Below are positions 17,965 to 27,385 of a stretch of 64,000 bases of DNA, piece after piece. The position numbers and the translations under genes are program-made. Position 1 is the stretch's first letter. Each line of letters begins with the position of its first letter. The stretch is taken from NCBI GenBank assembly GCA_017404545.1, contig JAFRCC010000012.1, positions 1 to 64,000 of the forward strand, written 5' to 3'. The notes under the pieces are model-generated. The model was given only the letters and a program-made list of their open reading frames with translations. It was not told the origin of the DNA and made no database searches. This stretch comes from Clostridia bacterium. GTDB taxonomy: Bacteria > Bacillota > Clostridia > TANB77 > CAG-508.

Positions 17965-19869
17965 ATGATAGAAAAGATTTTTAAAGGAGCAAAAAGGTTC
18001 ATTAATATGATAGTAAATTCAGAGTTTTTTCCTATAATAATAGGATTAATTCTGTTTATTAAAGTTGCTCTTTTTTATAAATTAACAATATACAAGTTTG
18101 ATAATTACAATATATCTATACTATCGAAAACCTTTATATATTCAATGTTTATTGTGTCTTTTTTATTCATTTTTAAAAATAAAGCAAGATTTACATTTGG
18201 AACTATTTTGAATGTATTTGTTAGTATACTATTATTTGCAGATAATATTTATTACAATTATTCAACAAGCTTAATTTCTGTATCACAAATAAGTAATTTG
18301 CAGTACTCTGAGCAGATAACAACAGCTTTAAAAGACTTATTAAGTTATTCACATATACTATATTTTATTGATATATTTATTATGATTATAATGCTTATTT
18401 CAAGATATTTGAAAATCGAAAAAATTAAAAGTAAATCTTGGAAACCTGCGATTGTATATGCGTCGATAATGTTAGCTGTATATGGCTCAACCATACCAAG
18501 TTACGTAGAAGCTGCTCAAGGGTACAGATATAATAAAAAAATGCAACTTGAGTATGGAACAGTATATACATTCCATTTTTTAGACGTAAAATCGAATATT
18601 AATTTAAAAAAAACAGCTAAATATGCAACAAAAGACGACGTTATGGCTGAATACAATGAATTAAAAAATATGTATAACCAAAATTATGAAAATGACGTAT
18701 ATAATTTAAAGGGAATTGCAGAAGGTAAAAATGTTATTGTATTACAGTTAGAGTCTTTTCAGAATTTTTTACTTTTTAAAGAAATAAATGGGAAAGAAAT
18801 AACACCAAATTTAAATAAATTTATGAAAGAAAATATATATTTTAGTAATATGATGATTCAGAGCTATTCAACAACAGCTGATTCAGAGCATTCAACAATG
18901 ACTTCGTTATATCCGTTAGAAAATGGTATGGCATTTGCACAATATAGTTCAAATAAGTATGACGACTTTTACAAAATATATAAAAATGCTGGATATTATA
19001 CTATATATATGCATGGAAATGAAAGTTCTTTTTGGAACAGAAGGAATGTGTATGGACATTTGGATATAGATGAATTGGATTTTCTTGAAGATTTTGACCA
19101 AGATAGTAAACTGATTAATAACTGGCTTTCAGATGAATCTTTATTTGAACAAGCTGTCCCAAAGTTACAAAGTGCAATAGAAGAAAATGGAAAGTTGTTT
19201 TTCGCAAGTATAATTGCAGCCTCATCACATAACGCATTTGATTTACCAGGACTAGAAAATAAATACGATTATGTTGATATAGATGTTGGCGAATATAAAG
19301 ATACGTATTTTGGAAATTATTTGGAAGCGGTGAATTATACAGATAAACAATTTGGAATGTTTATAGAAAAATTAAAAGAATCCGGATTGTACGATGATAT
19401 AGTTATTGTGGTATTTGGTGATCATTATGGAATGCAGATGTACAATTATGAAATGTTAGATTTTATTGAAGAAAAAGACCACAGATATGATACTGTTGAA
19501 GTTGAAATTAATTACATAAATGTACCATTTGGAATTAGAATTCCAGGTGTAGAGCATATGGAAATATCAAAAACAATAAGTAAATTAGATATAAAACCTA
19601 CATTATGTTTCTTAACAGGATTAGAAGATGGATTCTCAATAGGAACTAGTGTATTTGGAGATAAGGATTTTGTATGTTTAAATAATGGTATAATTGTTAC
19701 AAACGACTATTATTATAATGGTAATTGGTTTTATAGAGAAAACGGGGAACAAATAGACCTCGAAAATATTGATAGTGAATTAAAACAAAAACTAGATTAC
19801 TATATACAATGTATGGATAAGGAAATTACAATTTCTAATTCCGTTATATTAAATAATTTACTAAAATAA
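17965..19869 (+). CDS. Lipoteichoic-acid-synthase-like phosphoglycerol transferase
   Basis: 634 residues. Five N-terminal helices (to about residue 200) are followed by an external sulfatase-fold domain. Metal and nucleophile residues align with S. aureus LtaS: Glu263 in LQLESFQNF, Thr304 in STTADSEH, and Asp486-His487 in FGDHYGM. It therefore probably polymerises or transfers glycerol-phosphate from phosphatidylglycerol. The ATG at 17965 has AGAGGG at good spacing; an ATG 18 bp upstream lacks one. Being next to tagO and the Alg13/14 pair, the product may decorate that polymer rather than be classical LTA. Confidence 0.88.
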   Translation: MIEKIFKGAKRFINMIVNSEFFPIIIGLILFIKVALFYKLTIYKFDNYNISILSKTFIYSMFIVSFLFIFKNKARFTFGTILNVFVSILLFADNIYYNYSTSLISVSQISNLQYSEQITTALKDLLSYSHILYFIDIFIMIIMLISRYLKIEKIKSKSWKPAIVYASIMLAVYGSTIPSYVEAAQGYRYNKKMQLEYGTVYTFHFLDVKSNINLKKTAKYATKDDVMAEYNELKNMYNQNYENDVYNLKGIAEGKNVIVLQLESFQNFLLFKEINGKEITPNLNKFMKENIYFSNMMIQSYSTTADSEHSTMTSLYPLENGMAFAQYSSNKYDDFYKIYKNAGYYTIYMHGNESSFWNRRNVYGHLDIDELDFLEDFDQDSKLINNWLSDESLFEQAVPKLQSAIEENGKLFFASIIAASSHNAFDLPGLENKYDYVDIDVGEYKDTYFGNYLEAVNYTDKQFGMFIEKLKESGLYDDIVIVVFGDHYGMQMYNYEMLDFIEEKDHRYDTVEVEINYINVPFGIRIPGVEHMEISKTISKLDIKPTLCFLTGLEDGFSIGTSVFGDKDFVCLNNGIIVTNDYYYNGNWFYRENGEQIDLENIDSELKQKLDYYIQCMDKEITISNSVILNNLLK

Positions 19870-19904
19870 AATATACTTAAGAACTTTCGGAAGGAATTTT
19901 TACC

Positions 19905-20906
19905 ATGGAAAATAATCAGTTAATGAATCCAGAGCTAGAAGATGGTATTGAAGAAAATCTTGAAACTTCAATACGACCAAAGATGTTAAATGAATATATT
20001 GGACAAAGTAAAGTAAAGGAAAACATGAAAATATATATTGAAGCAGCAAAAAAAAGAGGAGAGCAATTAGATCATGTTCTACTATATGGACCTCCTGGAC
20101 TAGGAAAAACAACGCTTGCCAATATTATTGCAAATGAAATGAATTCAAGTATAAAAGTTACATCAGGACCTGCAATAGAAAAAGCAGGAGATTTAGCTGC
20201 TTTACTTACAAACATGAAAGAAAATGATGTGATTTTTATTGATGAAATTCACAGGTTAAATAAAAGTGTTGAGGAAATATTATATCCGGCGTTAGAAGAT
20301 TTTACATTAGATATTGTTATAGGAAAAGGACCAACTGCAAAATCAATTAGAATTGATTTACCCAAATTCACTCTAATAGGTGCTACTACTAAAGCAGGAT
20401 CTTTATCAACTCCACTTAGAGATAGGTTTGGAATTGTAAATAGGCTAGAATTATATGATATTAATGACTTGAAGCAAATAATAAAAAGAACATCAAAGAT
20501 ATTAAATGTAAATATTGATGATAAATCTAGCGAAGAAATTGCTAGAAGATCAAGAGGTACACCAAGAATTGCAAACAGACTTTTAAAGAGGGTTAGAGAT
20601 TATGCTGCGGTTTTTTCAGATAATGATATTAATATAAAATTAACGAAAATTGCACTAAACAGATTAGAAATTGATGAACTTGGATTAGATGAAATAGACA
20701 GAAAAATTTTAGAAACGATGATAGAAAAATACGGAGGAAAGCCAGTAGGAATAGATGCCTTAGCAACTACTGTAGGGGAAGAAGTAGATACAATAGAAGA
20801 TGTATATGAACCATATTTAATTCAAATAGGATTTATTGCAAGAACCACAAGGGGAAGAGTTCCATTGCCTGCAGCATTTGAGCATATGGGATATAGATAT
20901 AAGTAG
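19905..20906 (+). CDS. ruvB: Holliday junction DNA helicase RuvB
   Basis: 333 residues. AAA+ motor for branch migration with RuvA. Walker [12 protein letters not shown], Walker [11 protein letters not shown], sensor [18 protein letters not shown], and C-terminal winged helix ending [15 protein letters not shown]. Unusually ruvA and ruvC are not beside it; it sits among envelope genes. Confidence 0.97.
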   Translation: MENNQLMNPELEDGIEENLETSIRPKMLNEYIGQSKVKENMKIYIEAAKKRGEQLDHVLLYGPPGLGKTTLANIIANEMNSSIKVTSGPAIEKAGDLAALLTNMKENDVIFIDEIHRLNKSVEEILYPALEDFTLDIVIGKGPTAKSIRIDLPKFTLIGATTKAGSLSTPLRDRFGIVNRLELYDINDLKQIIKRTSKILNVNIDDKSSEEIARRSRGTPRIANRLLKRVRDYAAVFSDNDINIKLTKIALNRLEIDELGLDEIDRKILETMIEKYGGKPVGIDALATTVGEEVDTIEDVYEPYLIQIGFIARTTRGRVPLPAAFEHMGYRYK

Positions 20907-20926
20907 ATATAGGAGTGATACGGCAT

Positions 20927-22483
20927 ATGAAAAAATTTGGTAATTTAATGTTTGCGGTGTGTTTAGCTTTGATAGTTACAATTTTGGTAATTAGTAGACC
21001 GTTATCAAATTTAGATGAAATATGGAATTTTAATATTGCTAGAGGGATTACAAACGGGCTAGTACCATACAAAGATCTTAGTATGGTATCTACACCATTG
21101 TTAGGATTTTTATTGGCGATTCCACTAAAATTTTTTGGACAAGAATTGTTTTTTGCAAGAATTTGTGCAGTAATAATAGCCTTAATTTGTTTTATTACCA
21201 TATTTAAAATACTAAAATATTTAGAAATAAAAAGAGAAGTATCAAATATGGTTGTGACATTTATTATTGGATTAATATGCAGCCACATATATGTGGAATA
21301 TAATCTATTAGTTTTATTATTAGTATTGCAAATTATACTAATAGAGATTAAATTAATCAAAAACAATAAAAGGAATAATTGGATAGTTAATGTGCTTATA
21401 GGAACTTTAGCAGGACTTACCATATGCAGTAAACAATCTGTTGGAGTAATTATAAGTTTTATTACAGTGTTGATACCGTTCTTTAGTATTAAAGGAAAGT
21501 TAGATATATGGAAAGAACTAAAAAGGTGTATTTTTAGAAGTGTTGGAATATTAATTCCGGTAGATATATTCCTTATTTATTTAAAGCAAAATGGAGCCTT
21601 TAGAGATTTCCTTGATTATTCTATATATGGAATAAAAACATTTTCAAATTCTGTATCGTATGGAATGTTTTTGCAAAATGCTAATATTACTTATAAATTT
21701 TTAGCAATAGTAATTCCGTTAGTAATAGGAATTTCAATATTAACAAATATAATACTAAAATTTAAGAAAAAAGAAAATAACACAATACTTGTCTTATCAC
21801 TATATAGTTTAGGAATGTTATCTATAGTGTTCCCTATTGCAGATAGATTTCACTTTTCACTTGCAATTGCACCAAGCATTATATTATTAATATATAACAT
21901 AAAATATTTTATTGGGACTAATAAGATATTAAGAAAAATGAATTATAAATATATTTTAGAATTTGTAAATATTTTTTCAGTTTTAACAGTACTGTCAGTA
22001 ACTTTGTATATTGAGTATATGTATAGCGAAACATTGGGTATGATTTCAAAATATGATTATCAGAAGCATTTTAGATATATAAACATTTCTGAAAGCGTAA
22101 ATAAGTCTATAACAACTATAAACGAATTTTCAGCTCTTAAAGAAAAAAAGATATATATATTGGATTCAACAGCAGCCGTATATATGATTCCGGTGGATAG
22201 ATATAATAAAAATTATGACATGTTTTGCCTTGGTAATTTGGGAGCAGGGGGCGAAGATGCAATAATTGAAAATATAAAAAATGAAGATGCTCTTTATTTA
22301 ATTGCTAAAGACGATACACCACTTAATTGGCAAAATCCACCTAAGGTTAGAGCATATGTAAAAGAGAACATGGAATATGTTGGTTCAAAAAGTTATTTTG
22401 ATATCTACCAAAATAAAACTATAGAAGAGAATACGCTCAATTCTGAAGAAGATACAGAAACAGAAGATAAAAATGCTGAATAA
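20927..22483 (+). CDS. Polytopic GT39-like glycosyltransferase
   Basis: 518 residues with about ten helices. The first external loop reads LDEIWNFNIARGITNGLVPY, typical of GT-C enzymes of the dolichyl-phosphate-mannose transferase type (acidic DE motif). A soluble C-terminal part (about 390-518) ends in an acidic tail. It likely transfers a sugar from a polyprenyl-phosphate donor to a wall polymer or protein outside the membrane. Start ATG 20927 is chosen over GTG 20915, which touches the TAGGAG site. Confidence 0.7.
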   Translation: MKKFGNLMFAVCLALIVTILVISRPLSNLDEIWNFNIARGITNGLVPYKDLSMVSTPLLGFLLAIPLKFFGQELFFARICAVIIALICFITIFKILKYLEIKREVSNMVVTFIIGLICSHIYVEYNLLVLLLVLQIILIEIKLIKNNKRNNWIVNVLIGTLAGLTICSKQSVGVIISFITVLIPFFSIKGKLDIWKELKRCIFRSVGILIPVDIFLIYLKQNGAFRDFLDYSIYGIKTFSNSVSYGMFLQNANITYKFLAIVIPLVIGISILTNIILKFKKKENNTILVLSLYSLGMLSIVFPIADRFHFSLAIAPSIILLIYNIKYFIGTNKILRKMNYKYILEFVNIFSVLTVLSVTLYIEYMYSETLGMISKYDYQKHFRYINISESVNKSITTINEFSALKEKKIYILDSTAAVYMIPVDRYNKNYDMFCLGNLGAGGEDAIIENIKNEDALYLIAKDDTPLNWQNPPKVRAYVKENMEYVGSKSYFDIYQNKTIEENTLNSEEDTETEDKNAE

Positions 22484-22525
22484 CTGAAAGGTAATAATGA
22501 AAAAGAAGAGTAAAAGAGGTAATAT

Positions 22526-23104
22526 ATGAAATTATTAATGCATACTTGCTGTGCTCCTTGTAGTGTTTATTGCATTTCTGAACTTAGAAAAGAAGGGATA
22601 GAGCCAACTTTGTATTGGTACAATCCAAACATTCATCCATACAAAGAGTACGAAGCAAGAAGAGATTGTTTGAAAGTATATAGTGAAAAAATTAACATTG
22701 AAGCCATATTCGAAGATGAGTATGGCTTAGATGAGTTTTGCAAGAATGTAGCTAATAATTTAGATTCAAGATGCGTAAATTATTGTTACCCAGTAAGACT
22801 TAGAAAGACTTTTGAATATGCTAAAGAGCATGGATTTACACATGTTACAACTACGCTTTTGTATAGTATTTATCAAAAACATGAATACATAAAAAAGCTA
22901 ATGGAGCAGTATAGCAAAGAATTTGGAATAGAGTTTTTATATAGAGATTTTAGATATGGTTTTTGGGAAGGTCATGATAAAGCTATAGAGGAAGGCTTAT
23001 ACATGCAAAAATATTGTGGATGTGTGTTTAGTGAGGAAGATAGATATTTAAAGAAAAAGAAAGATCCACTAAGCTTACCTGAAGGTTTTAAATGGAGAAG
23101 GTAA
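22526..23104 (+). CDS. queH: Epoxyqueuosine reductase QueH
   Basis: 192 residues. N-terminal LLMHTCCAPCSVYCI gives the conserved Cys cluster, followed by YWYNPNIHPYKEYEARRD and the distal Cys motif QKYCGCVFSEEDRY. QueH (DUF208) carries out the last step of queuosine synthesis in tRNA as an iron-sulfur enzyme alternative to QueG. Stands between two membrane protein genes. Confidence 0.93.
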   Translation: MKLLMHTCCAPCSVYCISELRKEGIEPTLYWYNPNIHPYKEYEARRDCLKVYSEKINIEAIFEDEYGLDEFCKNVANNLDSRCVNYCYPVRLRKTFEYAKEHGFTHVTTTLLYSIYQKHEYIKKLMEQYSKEFGIEFLYRDFRYGFWEGHDKAIEEGLYMQKYCGCVFSEEDRYLKKKKDPLSLPEGFKWRR

Positions 23105-23156
23105 TAGTTATTTAGGATTTTTATTGTTCAACGGAGAAAGGAGCATAGCATAAGAA

Positions 23157-24626
23157 GTGAAATGTAAAGATAATCATATATTTGTGTGTTTAGTACTATT
23201 TACCTGCTTAATTTTTTCAGAATATTTTATAAGGCACTTTTCAAGTGATACATTTATAATAACAAGGTTAGGTTATAGAGAATATGCAATCAATTATTCT
23301 TTCTTAGACGGAAGACCTTTTATGGGTTGTATATTATTAGTTGCCGAAAAATGTAATATATCAATTTTAATATTTAATAGAGTCCTTTTATTTGCAGCGA
23401 TAATTGTATCGATAATAACCGTAATGAAATTAAAAAATATAGTATTAAAGTATAAAAAAAATGATAATAAAATTGGTAAATGGATATTACTTGTAGCATG
23501 TTATTATACAATATTTCATTTCTTTTACATTGATAATTTGTATTTTGCAGAAGCTTTTGTAATGGCAATTAGTGTATTAAGTTATATTATCGCAGCAGAT
23601 TATATTGTATATAGTAAAAAATATATAAAAGCAGTAATAATATTGCTAATAGGAGTGTTCTCATATCAGGCAACAATATCAATGTTTTTTGTATGTGTTA
23701 TTCTATTTTCAATGTTAAAGGAATTGAATTACAGATACATTTTTAAGAATTTTATTATAGCAATAGCCTTTAGTTTGATTACAGTTATTATTAATTTTTG
23801 TGACATCTTGCTAGTACAAAAAATTTGGGGACTAAATCAAAGAAGATTGGGTGACAATATTTTTATTAACATTATTCAACTAACATTTTATGTAGGAAAA
23901 ATAATTATTAATACTGGAAATCTGTTTCCAACGTGCCTATATATCATATTTATATTTGTTATTCAAGAAATTCTATATTACAAGATTGTAAGGTATAATA
24001 GGAATAAAGAAGGAGAGAGGATTCTTATAGAGCAATTAATATTGATTATTTCATGTATTACTTTAAGCTTTATTCCATCAATTGTATCTTTAACTGCATA
24101 TGAATCCGGAAGAATAAGGTTTTCTATGGGAGCTACAATAGGAATTTTATTTATACACATGTTGGTTAAAGCAGACTTGTCAAACATAAAAGCAAGAGCT
24201 AATAAATTGCTTATATTTGTTTTAATAGTATATGCAGTTATTAATTCAGTAAATTATATATATTTAGTGAATTTAAACAAACAAGTAAATAATCTAGATG
24301 AAATATATGCATATAAAGTTGAAGATTACATAAAAGAATATGAAAATGAAAACAATATACAGGTAAAGTATATAGCGATTATTCTAGAAAGTGATAGTAA
24401 TAAAAAGTATTATTCGGAAATTAATTGTAAACATGTTGGTCTAGCAATTAGTGCTCTAAGAACTGAATGGTCGGCAGATGGATTAATCAATTATTACACC
24501 GGAAGGAATTTAGAGAGAATAAATGTAACAGATGAAGAAGAGGAGATTTATCTTCAAATAGTTGATAGACAAAAAGATTATTTGTGTATAGGAGATACTT
24601 TGTATCTAACGGTATACCATATATAG
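23157..24626 (+). CDS. Polytopic membrane protein, GtrII-like glucosyltransferase candidate
   Basis: 489 residues from a GTG start with AAAGGAG 13 bp upstream. About eleven helices. The first external loop ends with YSFLDGRPFMGCILL, a layout seen in GtrII-type O-antigen glucosyltransferases. The C-terminal about 100 residues are soluble. It is probably another GT-C enzyme of envelope decoration, but similarity is weak and substrate unknown. Confidence 0.5.
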   Translation: MKCKDNHIFVCLVLFTCLIFSEYFIRHFSSDTFIITRLGYREYAINYSFLDGRPFMGCILLVAEKCNISILIFNRVLLFAAIIVSIITVMKLKNIVLKYKKNDNKIGKWILLVACYYTIFHFFYIDNLYFAEAFVMAISVLSYIIAADYIVYSKKYIKAVIILLIGVFSYQATISMFFVCVILFSMLKELNYRYIFKNFIIAIAFSLITVIINFCDILLVQKIWGLNQRRLGDNIFINIIQLTFYVGKIIINTGNLFPTCLYIIFIFVIQEILYYKIVRYNRNKEGERILIEQLILIISCITLSFIPSIVSLTAYESGRIRFSMGATIGILFIHMLVKADLSNIKARANKLLIFVLIVYAVINSVNYIYLVNLNKQVNNLDEIYAYKVEDYIKEYENENNIQVKYIAIILESDSNKKYYSEINCKHVGLAISALRTEWSADGLINYYTGRNLERINVTDEEEEIYLQIVDRQKDYLCIGDTLYLTVYHI

Positions 24627-24628
24627 TA

Positions 24629-24656
24629 TGAAAAGAATGTTGCTATATTCTTTTTA
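24629..24656 (+). terminator. Terminator after the GtrII-like gene
   Basis: AAAAGAAT-GTTGCTAT-ATTCTTTT hairpin ending in a T-run. Confidence 0.6.
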
Positions 24657-24724
24657 TGAGATTGAGATTCAGGTAACAAAATTATCGAACTTTAACACGA
24701 TATCAACGTTTTTTTACAAAATAG

Positions 24725-24753
24725 TTGTTTTAAAATCAAAAATATGATACAAT
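24725..24753 (+). promoter_or_regulatory. Promoter of the ADA-like gene
   Basis: TTGTTT (24725-24730), 17-bp spacer, TACAAT (24748-24753); AAAGGAG and the GTG start follow about 25-40 bp downstream. Confidence 0.7.
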
Positions 24754-24792
24754 AGACTTTACATAACTTTATATTGAAAGGAGATTGTTAGA

Positions 24793-27267
24793 GTGGAATT
24801 TTTTGATAGAATTTATCTAGATAAAGAGAAAGATATAATTGTTAATTTGTACAGAGAAAGTGATGATGAATTAACCTATATTATTGAAACTCCAAATCAT
24901 AAAACAGGAAATTTAATCACAAATCTAGCAAAGATTTGTGGTGTAGAAACTGAAAAAAATAATAACGATATGAAAGTTATAAAAGGTACAATTCCTGCGG
25001 AGATAAATGCTGATAATGAAGAAGTATATTGCTTCAGATTAGGTGGAATAAAAATTGCAAATATATATGCCGATGGAAATATATTTATTAAAGCAAAAAT
25101 TCCAGCAATAAACAAAACTCTAATGTCGCAAACGAAGGAATATAAAATTCCAGCCCAAAAAACAATTATAAAAACATATATAAAGAAGAAAGAAAAATTT
25201 AGAACAGATCTACATACACATATCTTTGCAAACTTAAATTCGGATGATATTATAGCTCTTGGTATAAAGCATCAAATAAAATATTCAATGTACTACATAA
25301 AAAAACTTGGATTAAAATTATCAGATAAACAAGCCAATAAACTATTTAGGCAAAGATGCGATGTAGAGCGTAAATATATGTATGAAGATTTACCAGGAAA
25401 AAAATTAATAAGAAAAATAGATGATGAAACATACATAAACTTTGCAGATTTAATATTAAATAATCCTAATGATGTTGATGAAAATATTGCAAAAATAAGA
25501 AATAGTCTAGTTCTTATAAAAGACGGACAAGCAGTATTTACAAATTTAGAGAAATTATATTTGTATAGATATGCCTTTCTAAAAGGAAAGCCAAGTGAAG
25601 ATAAAATTGAAATTACAAAGCCAAAAATTGAACAAATTACTGATAAAGATGTAAGAAATAATCTATTAAAAATGATGGAAGACTCAAAAAGTGACAATTA
25701 CAAAGATAATAGTTTATTACAAGATAAAATACTTTGGGTTGCAAGAGAATATCAAAAACAAGGTATTAATTACGCTGAAATATCTGTTACATGGATTGTT
25801 AGAAAAGGCGAAGAAGGAGCTAGAATTATGGAAGAATTACATGATATTCTTCCAAAAATAGAAGCGGAAACTGGAGTTAAATTAAGATTTTTAGGGGCCT
25901 TTAGTAGAACTTTAATGTCAGAGCAACAATTGAAGGAAGGTTTGGATGCTTTTAAGGTAGCTGCACGAAGTCCATATGTTGTTGGTAGTGATATAATTGG
26001 AGAAGAGGTAAACGACATATATAAATTTAAACCAGTAATAAAAGAAATTGTAGAATATGCTGTAGAGCAAAATGATGGGTTTACTGTAAAAATACATGCT
26101 GGAGAAAATGATAGTTTACGATCAAATGTAGAAAGGTCAATAGCTTGTATATTGGAATCAGTTCCTAAAGGAAAGAAAATGCCAAGATGTAGATTAGGTC
26201 ATGGATTGTATGGCATAGATACTGAATCTGAAGATGGTAAGAAATTAGTGAAAACCATGAAAAAGAATGGTGTAATATTAGAATTTCAATTAACTTCTAA
26301 TGTTAGACTTAACAACCTAACAGAAATTAGTTTACATCCATTAAAAAGATATTTATCTAATGGAGTTAATTGTGTTCAAGGTTCAGATGGTTGTGGGTTC
26401 TATGGAACAGATTGCATGGAAGAGCAAATGGCATTAACAAATTTATTAAACCTTTCTAGTGAGGATTTGATGAAGATGAAAGCTGTAGAAGACAACTTGA
26501 TGGCTGATAATGAAAAGTATTTTAAATTGAAAGAGCGTAAATTTGAAGAATGGTTAAATGGTAGAAAAATAAAAGATGCAATTCTAGAAGAGCAAGAAGT
26601 AGAGATTGAAAAGAATAAGGATAGATTATTTAAAATTGGTAAAGATACCGAAGTTAATTCAGAAGAAATATTAAAAAGTAAGATTGTAAAATTACCAACA
26701 GATAAAGTTCCTGTTGTAATTGCTGGAGGAAGTTTTAATACATTAGGTAGAGAAACTGTACTTAGTGCAGGTGGCTTAAATATGTTAAAAGAGCTTGTTC
26801 AGAAACTAGATAGTGAAAAAGCATACTTTGTTATTGGACATAAAATGCAGGGTTATGAGAAAGCCCTTTTAGATATAAGTAATGAGCTGAACAAAAAAAT
26901 TGAAATTGATGCCATAGTTCCAAAGAAAATAGATAAAACACTTGCAACGGAAATATTAGGTAAAGGATTAAATGGAGTGTGTATATCAACAGAATCTGAA
27001 GAGCTTGGAATTTACAAAAGTTTTAATTATGAAATATTTGAGCGCAGACCTTCTGTTGTAGTTGCTTTCGATGGAAATTCACCTGTTTCAAATTTAGTTC
27101 AAGAAGCTAAAAATGGAAAAGCAAAATCAAAAATATACATAAACGATGATGTTGAAGCTTTAAAAGAAAAAGCAAGTTATTTGGATGGCTATATAACAAA
27201 ATTTAATTTTGAAAAGGAAGATTTAGTAAATAAGATAAAAATAGATAATCCAGATATATTATCGTAA
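24793..27267 (+). CDS. Large adenosine-deaminase-like protein with C-terminal Rossmann/SLOG-like domain
   Basis: 824 residues, more than twice a normal adenosine deaminase. Residues 1-125 are an unassigned N-terminal domain. The amidohydrolase core runs from about 135 to 590: RTDLHTH (His141, His143 metal ligands), KIHAGEN (His435, Glu438), GHGLYG (His470), SNVRLN, and GSDG (Asp532). The metal site is complete, but the second Asp of the usual SDDP/TDDP motif, which contacts the purine, is Gly533. A long insert lies between His143 and the rest. Residues about 638-824 form a separate alpha/beta domain starting VPVVIAGGSF and containing YFVIGHKMQGYEKALL, resembling SLOG nucleotide-binding folds. 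The gene has its own promoter. Substrate unknown; a nucleotide-sensing or defence role is possible. Confidence 0.75.
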   Translation: MEFFDRIYLDKEKDIIVNLYRESDDELTYIIETPNHKTGNLITNLAKICGVETEKNNNDMKVIKGTIPAEINADNEEVYCFRLGGIKIANIYADGNIFIKAKIPAINKTLMSQTKEYKIPAQKTIIKTYIKKKEKFRTDLHTHIFANLNSDDIIALGIKHQIKYSMYYIKKLGLKLSDKQANKLFRQRCDVERKYMYEDLPGKKLIRKIDDETYINFADLILNNPNDVDENIAKIRNSLVLIKDGQAVFTNLEKLYLYRYAFLKGKPSEDKIEITKPKIEQITDKDVRNNLLKMMEDSKSDNYKDNSLLQDKILWVAREYQKQGINYAEISVTWIVRKGEEGARIMEELHDILPKIEAETGVKLRFLGAFSRTLMSEQQLKEGLDAFKVAARSPYVVGSDIIGEEVNDIYKFKPVIKEIVEYAVEQNDGFTVKIHAGENDSLRSNVERSIACILESVPKGKKMPRCRLGHGLYGIDTESEDGKKLVKTMKKNGVILEFQLTSNVRLNNLTEISLHPLKRYLSNGVNCVQGSDGCGFYGTDCMEEQMALTNLLNLSSEDLMKMKAVEDNLMADNEKYFKLKERKFEEWLNGRKIKDAILEEQEVEIEKNKDRLFKIGKDTEVNSEEILKSKIVKLPTDKVPVVIAGGSFNTLGRETVLSAGGLNMLKELVQKLDSEKAYFVIGHKMQGYEKALLDISNELNKKIEIDAIVPKKIDKTLATEILGKGLNGVCISTESEELGIYKSFNYEIFERRPSVVVAFDGNSPVSNLVQEAKNGKAKSKIYINDDVEALKEKASYLDGYITKFNFEKEDLVNKIKIDNPDILS

Positions 27268-27268
27268 A

Positions 27269-27313
27269 AATATATAAGGGCGTGTGAAATGAATCACATG
27301 TCCTTATATATTG
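27269..27313 (+). terminator. Long hairpin after the ADA-like gene
   Basis: ATATATAAGG...TGTGA pairs with TCACA...CCTTATATAT around an AATGAA loop; the T-run is weak. Confidence 0.6.
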
Positions 27314-27385
27314 CAATTTACATAATTCTTTGATATAATAGATGGAATATATTTTTGAAAATTCTTTATTATATGGAGGTTTTTT

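Noticed and set aside
24793..27267. RADAR defence system
   Set aside because: The ADA-like protein has no neighbouring RdrA-type ATPase, and its C-terminal domain differs; only a loose analogy was kept.
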